14,741 bases of DNA from Veillonella sp. (lineage in GTDB: Bacteria > Bacillota > Negativicutes > Veillonellales > Veillonellaceae): positions 1 through 14,741 of the forward strand of contig NZ_SVCB01000098.1 of assembly GCF_015058545.1 (NCBI RefSeq). The letters are read 5' to 3'. The notes under the pieces were generated by a model. It was not told the DNA's origin. It saw only the letters and a list, made by a program, of their open reading frames with translations, and searched no databases. Positions 1-6,944 of this stretch are shown here, one piece after another (positions within the stretch are counted from its first letter, which is position 1; each line of letters opens with the position of its first letter). The position numbers and the translations under genes were made by a program.

Positions 1-4
1 ATTG

Positions 5-64
5 AACCTCCTAAGTTGAAATGTTGTGGTTGCCAGACCAACTTCATTGTATCATTAGGAGGTT
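5..64. repeat. Inverted repeat with a 10-bp perfect stem at the left edge
   Basis: AACCTCCTAA at 5-14 is exactly complementary to TTAGGAGGTT at 55-64, with 40 nt between them that can form a weaker inner hairpin (TGGT/ACCA around 28-41). Each arm carries an AGGAGG or CCTCCT core. Read on the minus strand, the AGGAGG at about 7-12 could be the ribosome binding site of a gene starting just outside the window. No ORF in the window uses either arm. An end of a mobile element or a structured leader are alternatives, and neither can be decided here. Confidence 0.4.
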
Positions 65-94
65 CTTTCCTTTTCTATAAGAATTTTTTACCGA

Positions 95-117
95 CCCCCA
101 GTTTAACTGGGGGTTTT
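95..117 (+). terminator. Rho-independent terminator, GC-rich hairpin
   Basis: CCCCCAGTT and AACTGGGGG form a near-perfect stem at 95-113 and are followed by TTTT at 114-117. The orientation suits a plus-strand gene lying left of the window. Confidence 0.6.
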
Positions 118-144
118 GTCATGCCTATTCGGCGTACAAACAAA

Positions 145-187
145 TCCCGTAACCGATTCTGAACTGACCTCGGCTACGGGATTTTTT
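145..187 (+). terminator. Rho-independent terminator, possibly bidirectional
   Basis: The arms ATCCCGTA-a-CCGA (144-154) and TCGG-c-TACGGGAT (170-182) pair with one mismatch, and a T-run extends to 187. On the minus strand the stem is followed by the weaker T-rich tail TTTGTTTG. It may therefore also end the OsmC-like gene, whose stop codon is at 262. Confidence 0.65.
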
Positions 188-261
188 CAATTGCATGCGA
201 ACTTATTGCTTGCGTATTTTTAGTATGTTTTAATTTATTCTTGATTCACTTGTGCGTCAGC

Positions 262-666
262 TTACGCGTCATAGGAGAACGTAGCCGTTTGTATCACATC
301 ATCATTCAAACTGCGGCCAACAATACATTTTTCATGAAGTAAGGTTTCGATTTTACTGCGGTCTTCTTCTTTAATAGCTTTTGGCAAATGGAAGTCAATT
401 TTAATTTCTTTAATTCTAAATTCTTCAGAGCTCACATCGGTGGCTACTTCCGCATAGGCACCAACAAAATCATACCCCATTTTACCGCCGATACGGCCCA
501 TAATGGAGAGAGCACAAGATGCAAAGGTATCGGCCAACAATTCAACCGGCGAGAAAGATTCTTCCAATCCGCCCACGTCTTTGCCCACATCAGTCAATAC
601 AGAGTGACTCTTTTTAGCATTGGTTAATTCATTTCTCAAATGTGCTTGCATTACAACTCTTGACAT
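262..666 (-). CDS. OsmC/Ohr family peroxidase-like protein
   Basis: This 134-residue protein has the size and layout of the OsmC/Ohr fold, whose members reduce organic hydroperoxides in the cytoplasm with a pair of cysteines. The two expected cysteines are present: C51 in FASCALS on the central helix and C114 in the C-terminal CIVGRSL motif (usually CPVGRSL in the family). The ATG start is preceded by a strong Shine-Dalgarno, AAGGAGGT on the minus strand at about 672-680, with good spacing. It lies last in a run of minus-strand genes, after the metal repressor. No convincing promoter of its own was found, and a weak AT-rich hairpin separates the two genes, so read-through transcription is possible. 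The substrate is not defined. A YhfA-like subgroup without peroxidase activity is an alternative. Confidence 0.88.
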   Translation of the reverse strand: MSRVVMQAHLRNELTNAKKSHSVLTDVGKDVGGLEESFSPVELLADTFASCALSIMGRIGGKMGYDFVGAYAEVATDVSSEEFRIKEIKIDFHLPKAIKEEDRSKIETLLHEKCIVGRSLNDDVIQTATFSYDA

Positions 667-743
667 AGTGTTACCTCCTTACGATTAAATTGCTACATTA
701 ACTTCAAAGCATTACCACTAAAATACTCAAAATTATATTTATA

Positions 744-764
744 AAAATAACAAGCTGTTATTTT
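744..764 (-). terminator. AT-rich terminator-like hairpin over the repressor stop codon
   Basis: AAAATAACA (744-752) and TGTTATTTT (756-764) form a perfect 9-bp stem with a 3-nt loop. On the minus strand it ends in a T-rich tail. The stop codon of the CsoR-like gene (758-760) lies inside the stem. The stem is almost all A/T, so termination may be partial. Confidence 0.4.
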
Positions 765-1195
765 ATAAATCGATCAATCGCTTCATTCAACTTAGCCAAT
801 GTTTCGGTGTCGTTTTCTTTGACCGCATCAACAATACAATGTTCAATGTGGTCTTTCATAACAACGCGGCTTACACTTTTCACCGCCGCATCGACAGCCG
901 CCAGTTGTACTAACACTTCACTGCAGTCGCGCCCATCTGCCACCATGCGTTTTACCGATTCCAAATGACCGATAATACGAGATAAACGATTTAAAACCGC
1001 CTTCGTCTGCGTATGGGAATGGGTATGGCCATGGTGCTCCTGTTCATGAGTATGTTCTTCTATATGTTCATGACTATGTAACTCTGCCGTCATATTATCA
1101 TGTGAATGCTCCGTTTCATGAGTATGCTCATGCTTGTGCTCATGACTATGGGCAATTCCTAATTTATGTAATCTATCGTGCTCCGTTTGCGACAC
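758..1195 (-). CDS. CsoR/RcnR/InrS-family metal-sensing repressor with His-rich N-terminus
   Basis: The last ~80 of 145 residues (about 66-145) form the all-helical CsoR/RcnR/FrmR repressor domain, which binds DNA as a tetramer and releases it when metal or another inducer binds. C91, H116 and C120 reproduce the C-x24-H-x3-C spacing of copper sensors of the CsoR type. InrS-type nickel sensors use the same three ligands plus an N-terminal His. The first 61 residues carry 20 histidines in HxH runs mixed with Glu, and this extension is absent from ordinary ~90-residue family members. It could bind or buffer Ni, Co, Zn or Cu. The GTG start is supported by AAGGCGGTG at 1201-1209, the same 9-mer and 5-nt spacing found before the ATPase gene. 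M35 is a possible internal start. The neighbouring importer operon makes nickel or cobalt control plausible, but the metal is inferred. Confidence 0.9.
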   Translation of the reverse strand: MSQTEHDRLHKLGIAHSHEHKHEHTHETEHSHDNMTAELHSHEHIEEHTHEQEHHGHTHSHTQTKAVLNRLSRIIGHLESVKRMVADGRDCSEVLVQLAAVDAAVKSVSRVVMKDHIEHCIVDAVKENDTETLAKLNEAIDRFIK

Positions 1196-1228
1196 GTAAT
1201 CACCGCCTTGTTAGTCTGTCATAAATTT

Positions 1229-1237
1229 ATTATAACA
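1229..1237 (-). promoter_or_regulatory. Extended -10 promoter of the metal-repressor gene
   Basis: The minus strand reads TGTTATAAT, a consensus extended -10 (TGn-TATAAT), about 34 nt upstream of the GTG start. No good -35 hexamer is present at 16-18 bp, which is usual for extended -10 promoters. The repressor can thus be expressed separately from the importer operon. Confidence 0.5.
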
Positions 1238-1345
1238 CATTGAACAAGGCTTATTATTGTAAAAAGTTTGTTGTCATAGGCATTACGAATTTGTTTTAAT
1301 ACGTAACCAACAGTTTCTAGCCACAGGTCTCTACGAATTAGCCAC

Positions 1346-3154
1346 TTACTCCTTCATTGGTCTTTTCAGTTCCTTGCGTGCTTTTACCAACTGCTTCGCC
1401 AATTCAGATTGCGGTTTTGTCAAAACGGTGGCTACCTCGCCTTCTTCAACAATACGCCCTTTGTCCAAAACGTATACTCTATCACAAAGTGCTTCAGCTA
1501 CCGCTAAATCATGAGTAATGACTAAACCGGCCAGCTGATTTTTTTGTTTTAACTGTTTTAAAACGACCAAAACATCCTGCTGCGTTTTTGAATCCAAAGC
1601 GGACGTCATTTCATCACAGAGAAGTAGCGACGGATTGTTCCCAACGGCCCTGGCAATGGCCGCGCGCTGACATTCGCCGCCGCTCAAACTGTGAGGGTAG
1701 CGCTTACTGTATGAACTTGGTAAATTAACCGTTTTCAATAGTTCCTCAACACGTGTTTCCATCGAAGCCGTTGCGCTTGTGTGAGCGGTTAACGCTGCTC
1801 GATCCTCTGCCGACAAAATAGTACATTCTTGAGATAAAAATTTCACATTCATAGATTGTCTGTTGGCGGTACTGTTCGTTTTTGCTTTAAAGTCTACTTT
1901 AGAGGCTTCGTTAGGCTCTGCTTTAGGCCATGCTGTAGCCTCTGCTTTTAATGCTACTTTAGAGGCTATGTGCCGCATGGACTCACTAAGGCTCCACCCC
2001 ACCGTGCGGCGCGGATTAAACGAGCTTTGCGGGTCTTGCCAAATAGGCTGTACTATTTGCCCCAGTTCAGCCATCGAATACGCAGCTAAGGGCTTTTGAT
2101 TATATAAAATCGTACCGCCCATCAGGGGCTGCCAATTCAATAAACAACGAAACAACGTGCTTTTACCGGCTCCGCTTAGCCCGACCAAAGCCACCCACTC
2201 ACCGCGCTTAACATGCATGGAAATCTCTGCAAGCACCGGCAAATCCGTTTCATCATAGGCGGCCCATACGTTTTCAATCTGTAAAAGCGGCGGCTCAAGA
2301 GATTCAACCGCTACCGTTGCACCTGAAAATTCTTCAACCGCTGCCGCTGAACCTGTAAGTTCTTCAACCGTTACCGCTGAACCGGTAAGCTTCGGAACCG
2401 TTGCAAGTGAATCTATAGGTGCCTCAACTGTAACGGCAGGCGCTTCAACTCGCAAAGAACCCTCATCTAATCGTTGCAGCAGCCCCTCCTTAAGCTCATA
2501 AACAAAATCGCCAATGCAGTGGGCTAAATCACGTTGATGCATAACAAACAATAGGGTTAGACCTTGTGACTGTTGTACTTTTTTCAGTAAATTAACCAAT
2601 TGCAATTGCCGCACCATATCGAGACTGGCAGCCGGTTCGTCGGCAATCAGAATATCCGGTTTTGGCAACAGAGCCAATAGCAAGGCCACCCGTTGTGCCA
2701 TGCCGCCCGACAATTCCGGCGGATAAGCTTTTAAAATCTGCGGCGTTAAATCTAAAGCGGTGCAAAGTGATTCAATACGTTCCAAAGCCTCTTCCCATGA
2801 CAAGCCGATGGCTTTTGCCAAATCGCGGCATTGCGCTTCCAACGTAAAATAGGGGCTGAAAGAAGCCATAGCCCCCTGTGTCACATAAGTGATGCATTTA
2901 CCGCGCAGTTCGTGCCAAGCCGCTTCGGATTTTGGCCACGTTTCCCCCCGCAAAATAGCGGTATCATAAGTCATACTCGCTTTTTTGGGCAATAGCCCCA
3001 AAAGCGTTTTTAACAGCGTCGTTTTACCTACCCCCGACGGGCCTACAATAGCCACCGCTTCACCTTTACCGACGGCAAGGTTCAAGTTTTGTAAAACTCG
3101 CTGCTCGCCATAGCTGACACAGAGATTTTTTAATACAATAATGGGCTCAGTCAA
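1346..3154 (-). CDS. Fused double-ATPase subunit of a Nik/Dpp/Opp-type ABC importer
   Basis: Two complete ABC ATPase domains lie in one chain, where most relatives use two proteins (DppD/DppF, NikD/NikE). Numbering from the farthest upstream TTG (3181), domain 1 has Walker A GPSGVGKT (47-54), a Q-loop at 102, LSGG (157-160), Walker B ILIADEP (177-183) and H215. Domain 2 has GLSGAGKS (334-341), WQDP (381-384), LSGGECQR (499-506), LLLCDE (519-524) and H557. Both sites look catalytically intact. The linker (about 244-294) is made of degenerate 10-residue repeats. A ~70-residue low-complexity insertion (about 404-474) splits the helical region of domain 2. The start chosen is TTG at 3152-3154, because AAGGCGGTG (3160-3168) precedes it by 5 nt. 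ATG at 3172 and TTG at 3181 lack a well-placed site. The protein powers import through the two permeases upstream. Confidence 0.92.
   Translation of the reverse strand: MTEPIIVLKNLCVSYGEQRVLQNLNLAVGKGEAVAIVGPSGVGKTTLLKTLLGLLPKKASMTYDTAILRGETWPKSEAAWHELRGKCITYVTQGAMASFSPYFTLEAQCRDLAKAIGLSWEEALERIESLCTALDLTPQILKAYPPELSGGMAQRVALLLALLPKPDILIADEPAASLDMVRQLQLVNLLKKVQQSQGLTLLFVMHQRDLAHCIGDFVYELKEGLLQRLDEGSLRVEAPAVTVEAPIDSLATVPKLTGSAVTVEELTGSAAAVEEFSGATVAVESLEPPLLQIENVWAAYDETDLPVLAEISMHVKRGEWVALVGLSGAGKSTLFRCLLNWQPLMGGTILYNQKPLAAYSMAELGQIVQPIWQDPQSSFNPRRTVGWSLSESMRHIASKVALKAEATAWPKAEPNEASKVDFKAKTNSTANRQSMNVKFLSQECTILSAEDRAALTAHTSATASMETRVEELLKTVNLPSSYSKRYPHSLSGGECQRAAIARAVGNNPSLLLCDEMTSALDSKTQQDVLVVLKQLKQKNQLAGLVITHDLAVAEALCDRVYVLDKGRIVEEGEVATVLTKPQSELAKQLVKARKELKRPMKE
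1881..1970. repeat. Irregular direct repeats inside ATPase domain 2 insertion
   Basis: The stretches at 1881-1910 and 1941-1970 share CTACTTTAGAGGCT and flanking bases at an exact 60-bp offset, and a third partial copy begins at 1917. They encode the Ala/Lys-rich insertion (AEA, KAE and SKVxxKA motifs) between the Q-loop and signature motif of domain 2. All offsets are multiples of three, so the frame is kept. Confidence 0.65.
2301..2450. repeat. Five degenerate 30-bp tandem repeats in the interdomain linker
   Basis: The units start at 2301, 2331, 2361, 2391 and 2421. Units 2 and 3 are nearly identical (TCTTCAACCG followed by TACCGCTGAACC or a close variant). They encode 10-residue units of the type LTGSAVTVEE between the two ATPase domains. 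The frame is kept throughout. Confidence 0.8.
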
Positions 3155-3194
3155 TGCATCACCGCCTTTCATTCGCCTCAATAATCACAATAAG

Positions 3195-3284
3195 TACCGT
3201 CTTTAAAACTTACCACTTCGTCATCACAACGGTACTAACTACCGTCTTTAATATTTACTATTTCGTCATCACAACGCTACTTCC
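3195..3284. repeat. 45-bp tandem duplication between binding-protein and ATPase genes
   Basis: TACCGTCTTTAA begins at 3195 and again at 3240. The two 45-bp copies share TTCGTCATCACAACG and differ at only a few bases. The second copy runs into the last codons and stop of the binding-protein gene. An 8-bp perfect inverted repeat, AGTACCGT (3193-3200) and ACGGTACT (3229-3236), lies across copy 1 and could form a hairpin in the intercistronic RNA. Confidence 0.75.
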
Positions 3285-4815
3285 CCACCATATCCACGTC
3301 TTTATTGAGCTCATAGTAGTCCGTTGGCGATGCTTTGAAGTTCGTTACTTTATGTTTCATAACTAGATTCATTTTCAGATGAGCCACATAGATAAAGGCG
3401 CCATCATCAAGAACGGTCTGGGTCATTTGTTGAAAAATCGCCTGGCGCTGTGCCGGTTCCGTGGTTTGATCGAGCTCTGCCATCAGCGCCTGAATCTGCG
3501 GATTGTTATAGCTGCCCACATTGTCCACCGCGCCGGCCAAAGTATTCGTTTTAAAATAGTAGGAACCTTCACCGGTCGGTGCCGTCACAAAGGCTTTGGC
3601 AAACACGTCAAAGTTGCCCTGTTTTAAAACACTGCGATACGCATCGGTGGCGTTCACGTCTACCTTGATGCCCACCTCTTTAAGCGTCGCCTGAGCTGCT
3701 TCAGCTAATACCGGCAGTTCTTGACGGGATGTATAGGTAAGCCAACGAACTGTCAAAGGCTGACCGTTTTTATCTAAGTAACCGTCACCATCCGTATCCT
3801 TATAACCGGCATCGGCCAATATTTTTTTTGCGGCTTCAATATTAAAGGTTGGCACATTTAGTTTCATATGACCAAGCGCCATATTTGCCGGGAACGGACC
3901 GACGGCTGCCACACCATTGCCTTTTAAAAGTACCTCAGCAAATTGTTTTTTATCAATAGCCGTGGCGATGGCTTCACGAACCGCTTTATCCTGCATAGCA
4001 GGGCTGTTAAAATTAAAGGCTACCTGATACACCCGGGATGTTGGCATAGAACTAATCGTATAGGCTGAAGTATCCTTAAACAAATCTAAACTGTTGTACG
4101 GTAACCCCTGGGCCGCATCAATATCGCCTTTTTGCAGCGCCATAGTCAGCGTATCCCCTTCCGTAATGCGCGTTACTTCAACGCCATCAAGCTTCGGCTT
4201 ACCATCCCAATAGGAATCATTGCGCACGAGGCTGACCGATTTTTCCGTCACCTTAGTCGCTTTAAACGGCCCCGTACCAACATACAAACCGTCTTGCGGT
4301 TTTTCAGACACATCAATAATGGCACTGTACGGATCGGCTAAATACGTAAGTAATACCGTTGAGGGATTGGCGGAACGAATCGTCAAATACTGACCGTCCG
4401 CTTCCATGGATTGAATCCCCAGGTCCTTAGGTGCTCTGTTATGAACCGCCAAAAGGTCTTCGAAATTGGCTTTTACCGCTTCCGCCGTTAGGGGCTTTCC
4501 GTTTGAAAAGGTCACCTTATCGCGAATGTGGAGTTTTACCGTATGGGAGTCCACAAACTGCCACGAATCGGCCAACCATGGTTTGACTTCCATGGCATCG
4601 TTAAAACGAACCAACGTTTCCGCTACACCATAGCGTACGGCGCTCCACCCCTGATACGCTTCATGAGGATTTAGGCCCGCATTTTCCATGGCCGGGCCAT
4701 AAGCCGTCGTACCGTAATGTAAAATTTTGCCCGTTGATTCGCTTCCGCTGTTGCCGCAACCACCGGCTAACACAGCCATGCATAGACACATAAGAATTGT
4801 CAAAAGCTTTTTCAT
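3277..4815 (-). CDS. Family-5 extracellular solute-binding lipoprotein (NikA/DppA/OppA type)
   Basis: This 512-residue protein begins with a lipoprotein signal: a KK n-region, a hydrophobic core, and AGGC ending at C20, the likely lipidated cysteine. The mature part has SBP_bac_5 hallmarks: an early LVRF...VKPWLADSW block (about 68-85), IRDKVTFSNGKPLTAEAV (about 97-114), YVGTGPF (178-184) and YWDGKPKLDGV (202-212). It should capture its ligand outside the membrane and pass it to the permeases encoded just upstream. Family 5 binds peptides, nickel, metal-histidine complexes or metallophores. The FSNGxP-xxAEAV stretch resembles NikA-like members, but sequence alone does not fix the ligand. The ATG has a GGAGAGG-type binding site about 7 nt upstream. 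Only 38 bp separate it from the preceding permease, so co-transcription is likely. Confidence 0.92.
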   Translation of the reverse strand: MKKLLTILMCLCMAVLAGGCGNSGSESTGKILHYGTTAYGPAMENAGLNPHEAYQGWSAVRYGVAETLVRFNDAMEVKPWLADSWQFVDSHTVKLHIRDKVTFSNGKPLTAEAVKANFEDLLAVHNRAPKDLGIQSMEADGQYLTIRSANPSTVLLTYLADPYSAIIDVSEKPQDGLYVGTGPFKATKVTEKSVSLVRNDSYWDGKPKLDGVEVTRITEGDTLTMALQKGDIDAAQGLPYNSLDLFKDTSAYTISSMPTSRVYQVAFNFNSPAMQDKAVREAIATAIDKKQFAEVLLKGNGVAAVGPFPANMALGHMKLNVPTFNIEAAKKILADAGYKDTDGDGYLDKNGQPLTVRWLTYTSRQELPVLAEAAQATLKEVGIKVDVNATDAYRSVLKQGNFDVFAKAFVTAPTGEGSYYFKTNTLAGAVDNVGSYNNPQIQALMAELDQTTEPAQRQAIFQQMTQTVLDDGAFIYVAHLKMNLVMKHKVTNFKASPTDYYELNKDVDMVGK

Positions 4816-4853
4816 AACTACCTCTCCCTGATTAAAAATACCTATTTTATCGT

Positions 4854-5666
4854 TTAGCCTATTTTATCAAAATATCGCCGCAAACTTTCTCCGACATAAT
4901 GAAAATACGCCACGCTAAAAACAATGGCGCCCCCCGGAGCCCATAAGAGCCACGGTGCGGTTTGCAGCAGACTGCGGTTTAAGCTGAGCATGCTGCCCCA
5001 CTCTGCCATAGGCGGCATAGCGCCCAATCCTAAGAAGGACAAACCGGCCAGTTCCATGAGGATTACGCCGATGTCGAGCACGGCCGTCACCACCAAGGGT
5101 CCGGCGATCTGAGGTAAAATGTGATGATAAAAAATGCCGCCTTTCGTTTGCCCTTGGAGGCGGGCCATCTTAATATAGGGGGCCTCTTTAACTTGTAAAG
5201 TTAAACTTCGTGCCAACCGGGCATATTTCGGCCACGCCACACAAATCAAAGCCAGCGCTGCATGGCCCATGCCGCCGCCCAAGACGGCCGCAATGGCGAG
5301 TGCAAATACTAATGACGGCACCGCCAATGCTACGTTTATGAGTATCGTTATGATGCGGCTTATAAAGCCCTTCAAATAGGCACTCATAATACCAAGGATA
5401 GTGCCAATGAGGGCAATCGTCACGGTAATGCCTAAGGTAAGACCTATAGTCACCCTACCGCCCACTAATACGCGGGCCAACACATCACGACCGTATTGAT
5501 CGGTTCCAAGAAAGTGTGCTGTGCTCGGCGATTGGAGTACTTCGTTCAACGATTGTTTATACGGATCAAACGGTATAATTTCCGGCGCTATGACCAGTAA
5601 GAAAATAAGTACTATAAAGCCGCCGATTAACAAACCGCCTTTTGTTGATATATTTTTATTATTCAT
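4854..5666 (-). CDS. ABC importer inner-membrane permease, NikC/DppC type
   Basis: The 270-residue protein has an N-terminal membrane segment (about 10-30), followed by HFLGTDQYGRDV (51-62), which marks the start of the permease domain in DppC/NikC proteins. About five more hydrophobic helices follow. The EAA loop, EAPYIKMARLQGQ...ILP (161-185), contacts the ATPase, and LSFLGLG...AEWGSML (209-227) is a family signature. The ATG at 5664-5666 is chosen over the GTG at 5687 because GAGGAGG sits 6 nt before it. This start overlaps the end of the other permease gene by 8 bp, which indicates translational coupling. Together with that protein it forms the channel. Confidence 0.93.
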   Translation of the reverse strand: MNNKNISTKGGLLIGGFIVLIFLLVIAPEIIPFDPYKQSLNEVLQSPSTAHFLGTDQYGRDVLARVLVGGRVTIGLTLGITVTIALIGTILGIMSAYLKGFISRIITILINVALAVPSLVFALAIAAVLGGGMGHAALALICVAWPKYARLARSLTLQVKEAPYIKMARLQGQTKGGIFYHHILPQIAGPLVVTAVLDIGVILMELAGLSFLGLGAMPPMAEWGSMLSLNRSLLQTAPWLLWAPGGAIVFSVAYFHYVGESLRRYFDKIG

Positions 5667-6690
5667 GGCCCGCCTCCTCACGCTCACGGTGATTCAGCTT
5701 TCTTTGCAAGAAGTCAGCGCCCCCATTGAATAGGATATATAGAGCTGCCAACCAGAGCACATAGGCCTGCAATACCGGATAATCCCGAGCCGTAATAGCA
5801 TCAAAGGCCATTTTGCCGACGCCGTCCCACATGAAAATAGTCTCCACAATGGTTACGCCGCCCAACAAGGAACCGCAGGATAAGGCCACCAGCGCCACTA
5901 TTGGCCCGGCGATAGCCCTTAAAATATAACGTGAATAAATCACATACCAACTGAGTCCGCGCGTGCGAAGCCCCCTAATATAGGGTTTACTCAGCTCATC
6001 CAAAGCAAGCGCCCTAATTTGTTGAATATATTTGGCACTCATGGACCACACCAGTGTAACCGTTGGCAGAATCAGCGCCGTCGGATCATTATGACGAGCT
6101 ATGACCGGTAGCCAGTTCAGCTTTAAGGCCACCACATAGAGTAATAGTAAGGCTGTGAAAAAATTCGGCATGGTATTACCAAAAAGGGTAATACCACGAA
6201 CCAGACGGTCGCCCACGGTTCCCGCATTATGAGCGGTCCAAAGGCCTAACGGTAAAGCTATCAAAAGGGTAAGACCCACTGCACTCCCCATGAGGAGCAA
6301 GGAGGCCGGAAGTTTTGACCATAATAAGGCGCTAACCGGTTCACCGGTCACCAAAGACTGCCCCAAGTCGCCTTGTATTACACCCCCTAGCCAGCGTCCG
6401 TATTGTACCCAAATAGGTGCTGTTAACCCCAAGGCCGTTCTTTTTTCAGCTTGTGCCTCTACGGATAAACTTTGCTGCTGTGAAAAGACTTGATCCACCA
6501 CATCATCATTGGTCAGTTGCATCAAACCGAAGGTGAGGGTTGCCACTACCCACAAAACACCGATTATATATAAAAGGGGCTCCACGTATTTAATATAGGC
6601 GCGCCATGATGAATTTTGCCTGTTAACTGAAACAATTTTCGACGTATCATTTGCTTCATTTGTTTCAGTTCTTGCTTTATCGTCTATCAT
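5659..6690 (-). CDS. ABC importer inner-membrane permease, NikB/DppB type
   Basis: This ~343-residue permease is first in the importer operon. After a hydrophilic N-terminal ~35 residues, longer than usual for DppB/NikB, comes a first membrane helix (about 38-60). A periplasmic loop then carries the LGL...YGRWLGGVIQGDLGQSL block (88-114). The EAA loop, ELSKPYIRGLRTRGLSWY (233-250), and the C-terminal VETIFMWDGVGKMAFDAITARDYPV block (283-307) are typical of the family. The ATG at 6688-6690 fits AAGGAGGT best (6 nt spacing), while the GTG directly upstream would be only 3 nt from it. The gene ends inside the start of the next permease gene. Substrate specificity is shared with the binding protein and stays open between peptide, nickel and metal chelate. 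Confidence 0.92.
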   Translation of the reverse strand: MIDDKARTETNEANDTSKIVSVNRQNSSWRAYIKYVEPLLYIIGVLWVVATLTFGLMQLTNDDVVDQVFSQQQSLSVEAQAEKRTALGLTAPIWVQYGRWLGGVIQGDLGQSLVTGEPVSALLWSKLPASLLLMGSAVGLTLLIALPLGLWTAHNAGTVGDRLVRGITLFGNTMPNFFTALLLLYVVALKLNWLPVIARHNDPTALILPTVTLVWSMSAKYIQQIRALALDELSKPYIRGLRTRGLSWYVIYSRYILRAIAGPIVALVALSCGSLLGGVTIVETIFMWDGVGKMAFDAITARDYPVLQAYVLWLAALYILFNGGADFLQRKLNHREREEAGHE

Positions 6691-6736
6691 CACAGCACCT
6701 CCTTATACGAACCATAATTTTCATCTTCTTCATATT

Positions 6737-6765
6737 AGTGTACCTACTATTTGTCACTTTGAAAA
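6737..6765 (-). promoter_or_regulatory. Candidate promoter of the ABC importer operon
   Basis: On the minus strand TTTTCA (6760-6765) and TACACT (6737-6742) are separated by 17 bp. Each matches four of six consensus bases. The position, about 45 nt before the permease start, fits. The weak boxes and the G/C tract directly upstream suggest a regulated promoter. Confidence 0.35.
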
Positions 6766-6808
6766 CCCACCCTAGGGGATACTTTTTTCAAAAATAACCC
6801 CCACCCCC
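6766..6808. promoter_or_regulatory. Candidate metal-repressor operator: C/G-tract palindrome plus C-tract
   Basis: CCCACCCTAGGGGATAC (6766-6782) contains the palindrome CCCTAGGG and ends in GATAC. A second tract, CCCCCACCCCC, follows at 6798-6808. Repressors of the CsoR/RcnR family recognise G/C tracts flanked by TA-rich ends, such as the GTA...CCC...GGG...TAC type. The site touches the proposed -35 box of the importer operon and also lies upstream of the divergent methyltransferase promoter. Assignment to the repressor at 758-1195 is inference. Confidence 0.4.
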
Positions 6809-6821
6809 GCTTATAAATCTC

Positions 6822-6849
6822 TTGATTTTCCTCTATACTGTTCTATAGA
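6822..6849 (+). promoter_or_regulatory. Candidate promoter of the methyltransferase gene
   Basis: TTGATT (6822-6827) and TATAGA (6844-6849) are separated by 16 bp, giving a leader of about 90 nt before the ATG at 6945. Each box matches the consensus in four of six positions. Confidence 0.45.
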
Positions 6850-6883
6850 AACAAAACAGCATAAGCTTTTCCACTGACTATAG

Positions 6884-6901
6884 CCGGCAATTATATGCCG
6901 G
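6884..6901. repeat. Inverted repeat in the methyltransferase leader
   Basis: CCGGCA (6884-6889) and TGCCGG (6896-6901) form a perfect 6-bp stem with a 6-nt AT loop, and flanking TA bases extend the symmetry. There is no T-run, so it is not a terminator. It could be an operator half-site pair or an RNA hairpin downstream of the promoter. Confidence 0.4.
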
Positions 6902-6944
6902 ATACAGGCAAAAATCAACGAATACATACGAACAGGAGTCTGTC

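Noticed and set aside
1..120. Remnant of an insertion sequence at the left edge
   Set aside because: The sequence has the feel of an element end, with an inverted repeat and terminator, but no transposase residues or target duplication are visible in the window.
2301..2450. 30-bp repeats that could suggest a CRISPR array
   Set aside because: The units are directly adjacent with no spacers, are degenerate, and encode in-frame 10-residue repeats of the ATPase linker.
3277..6690. Firm naming of the importer as NikABCDE or as a dipeptide transporter
   Set aside because: Family-5 importers share these motifs whatever their ligand. Context favours a metal or metal chelate, but the binding-pocket residues cannot be assigned from sequence alone.
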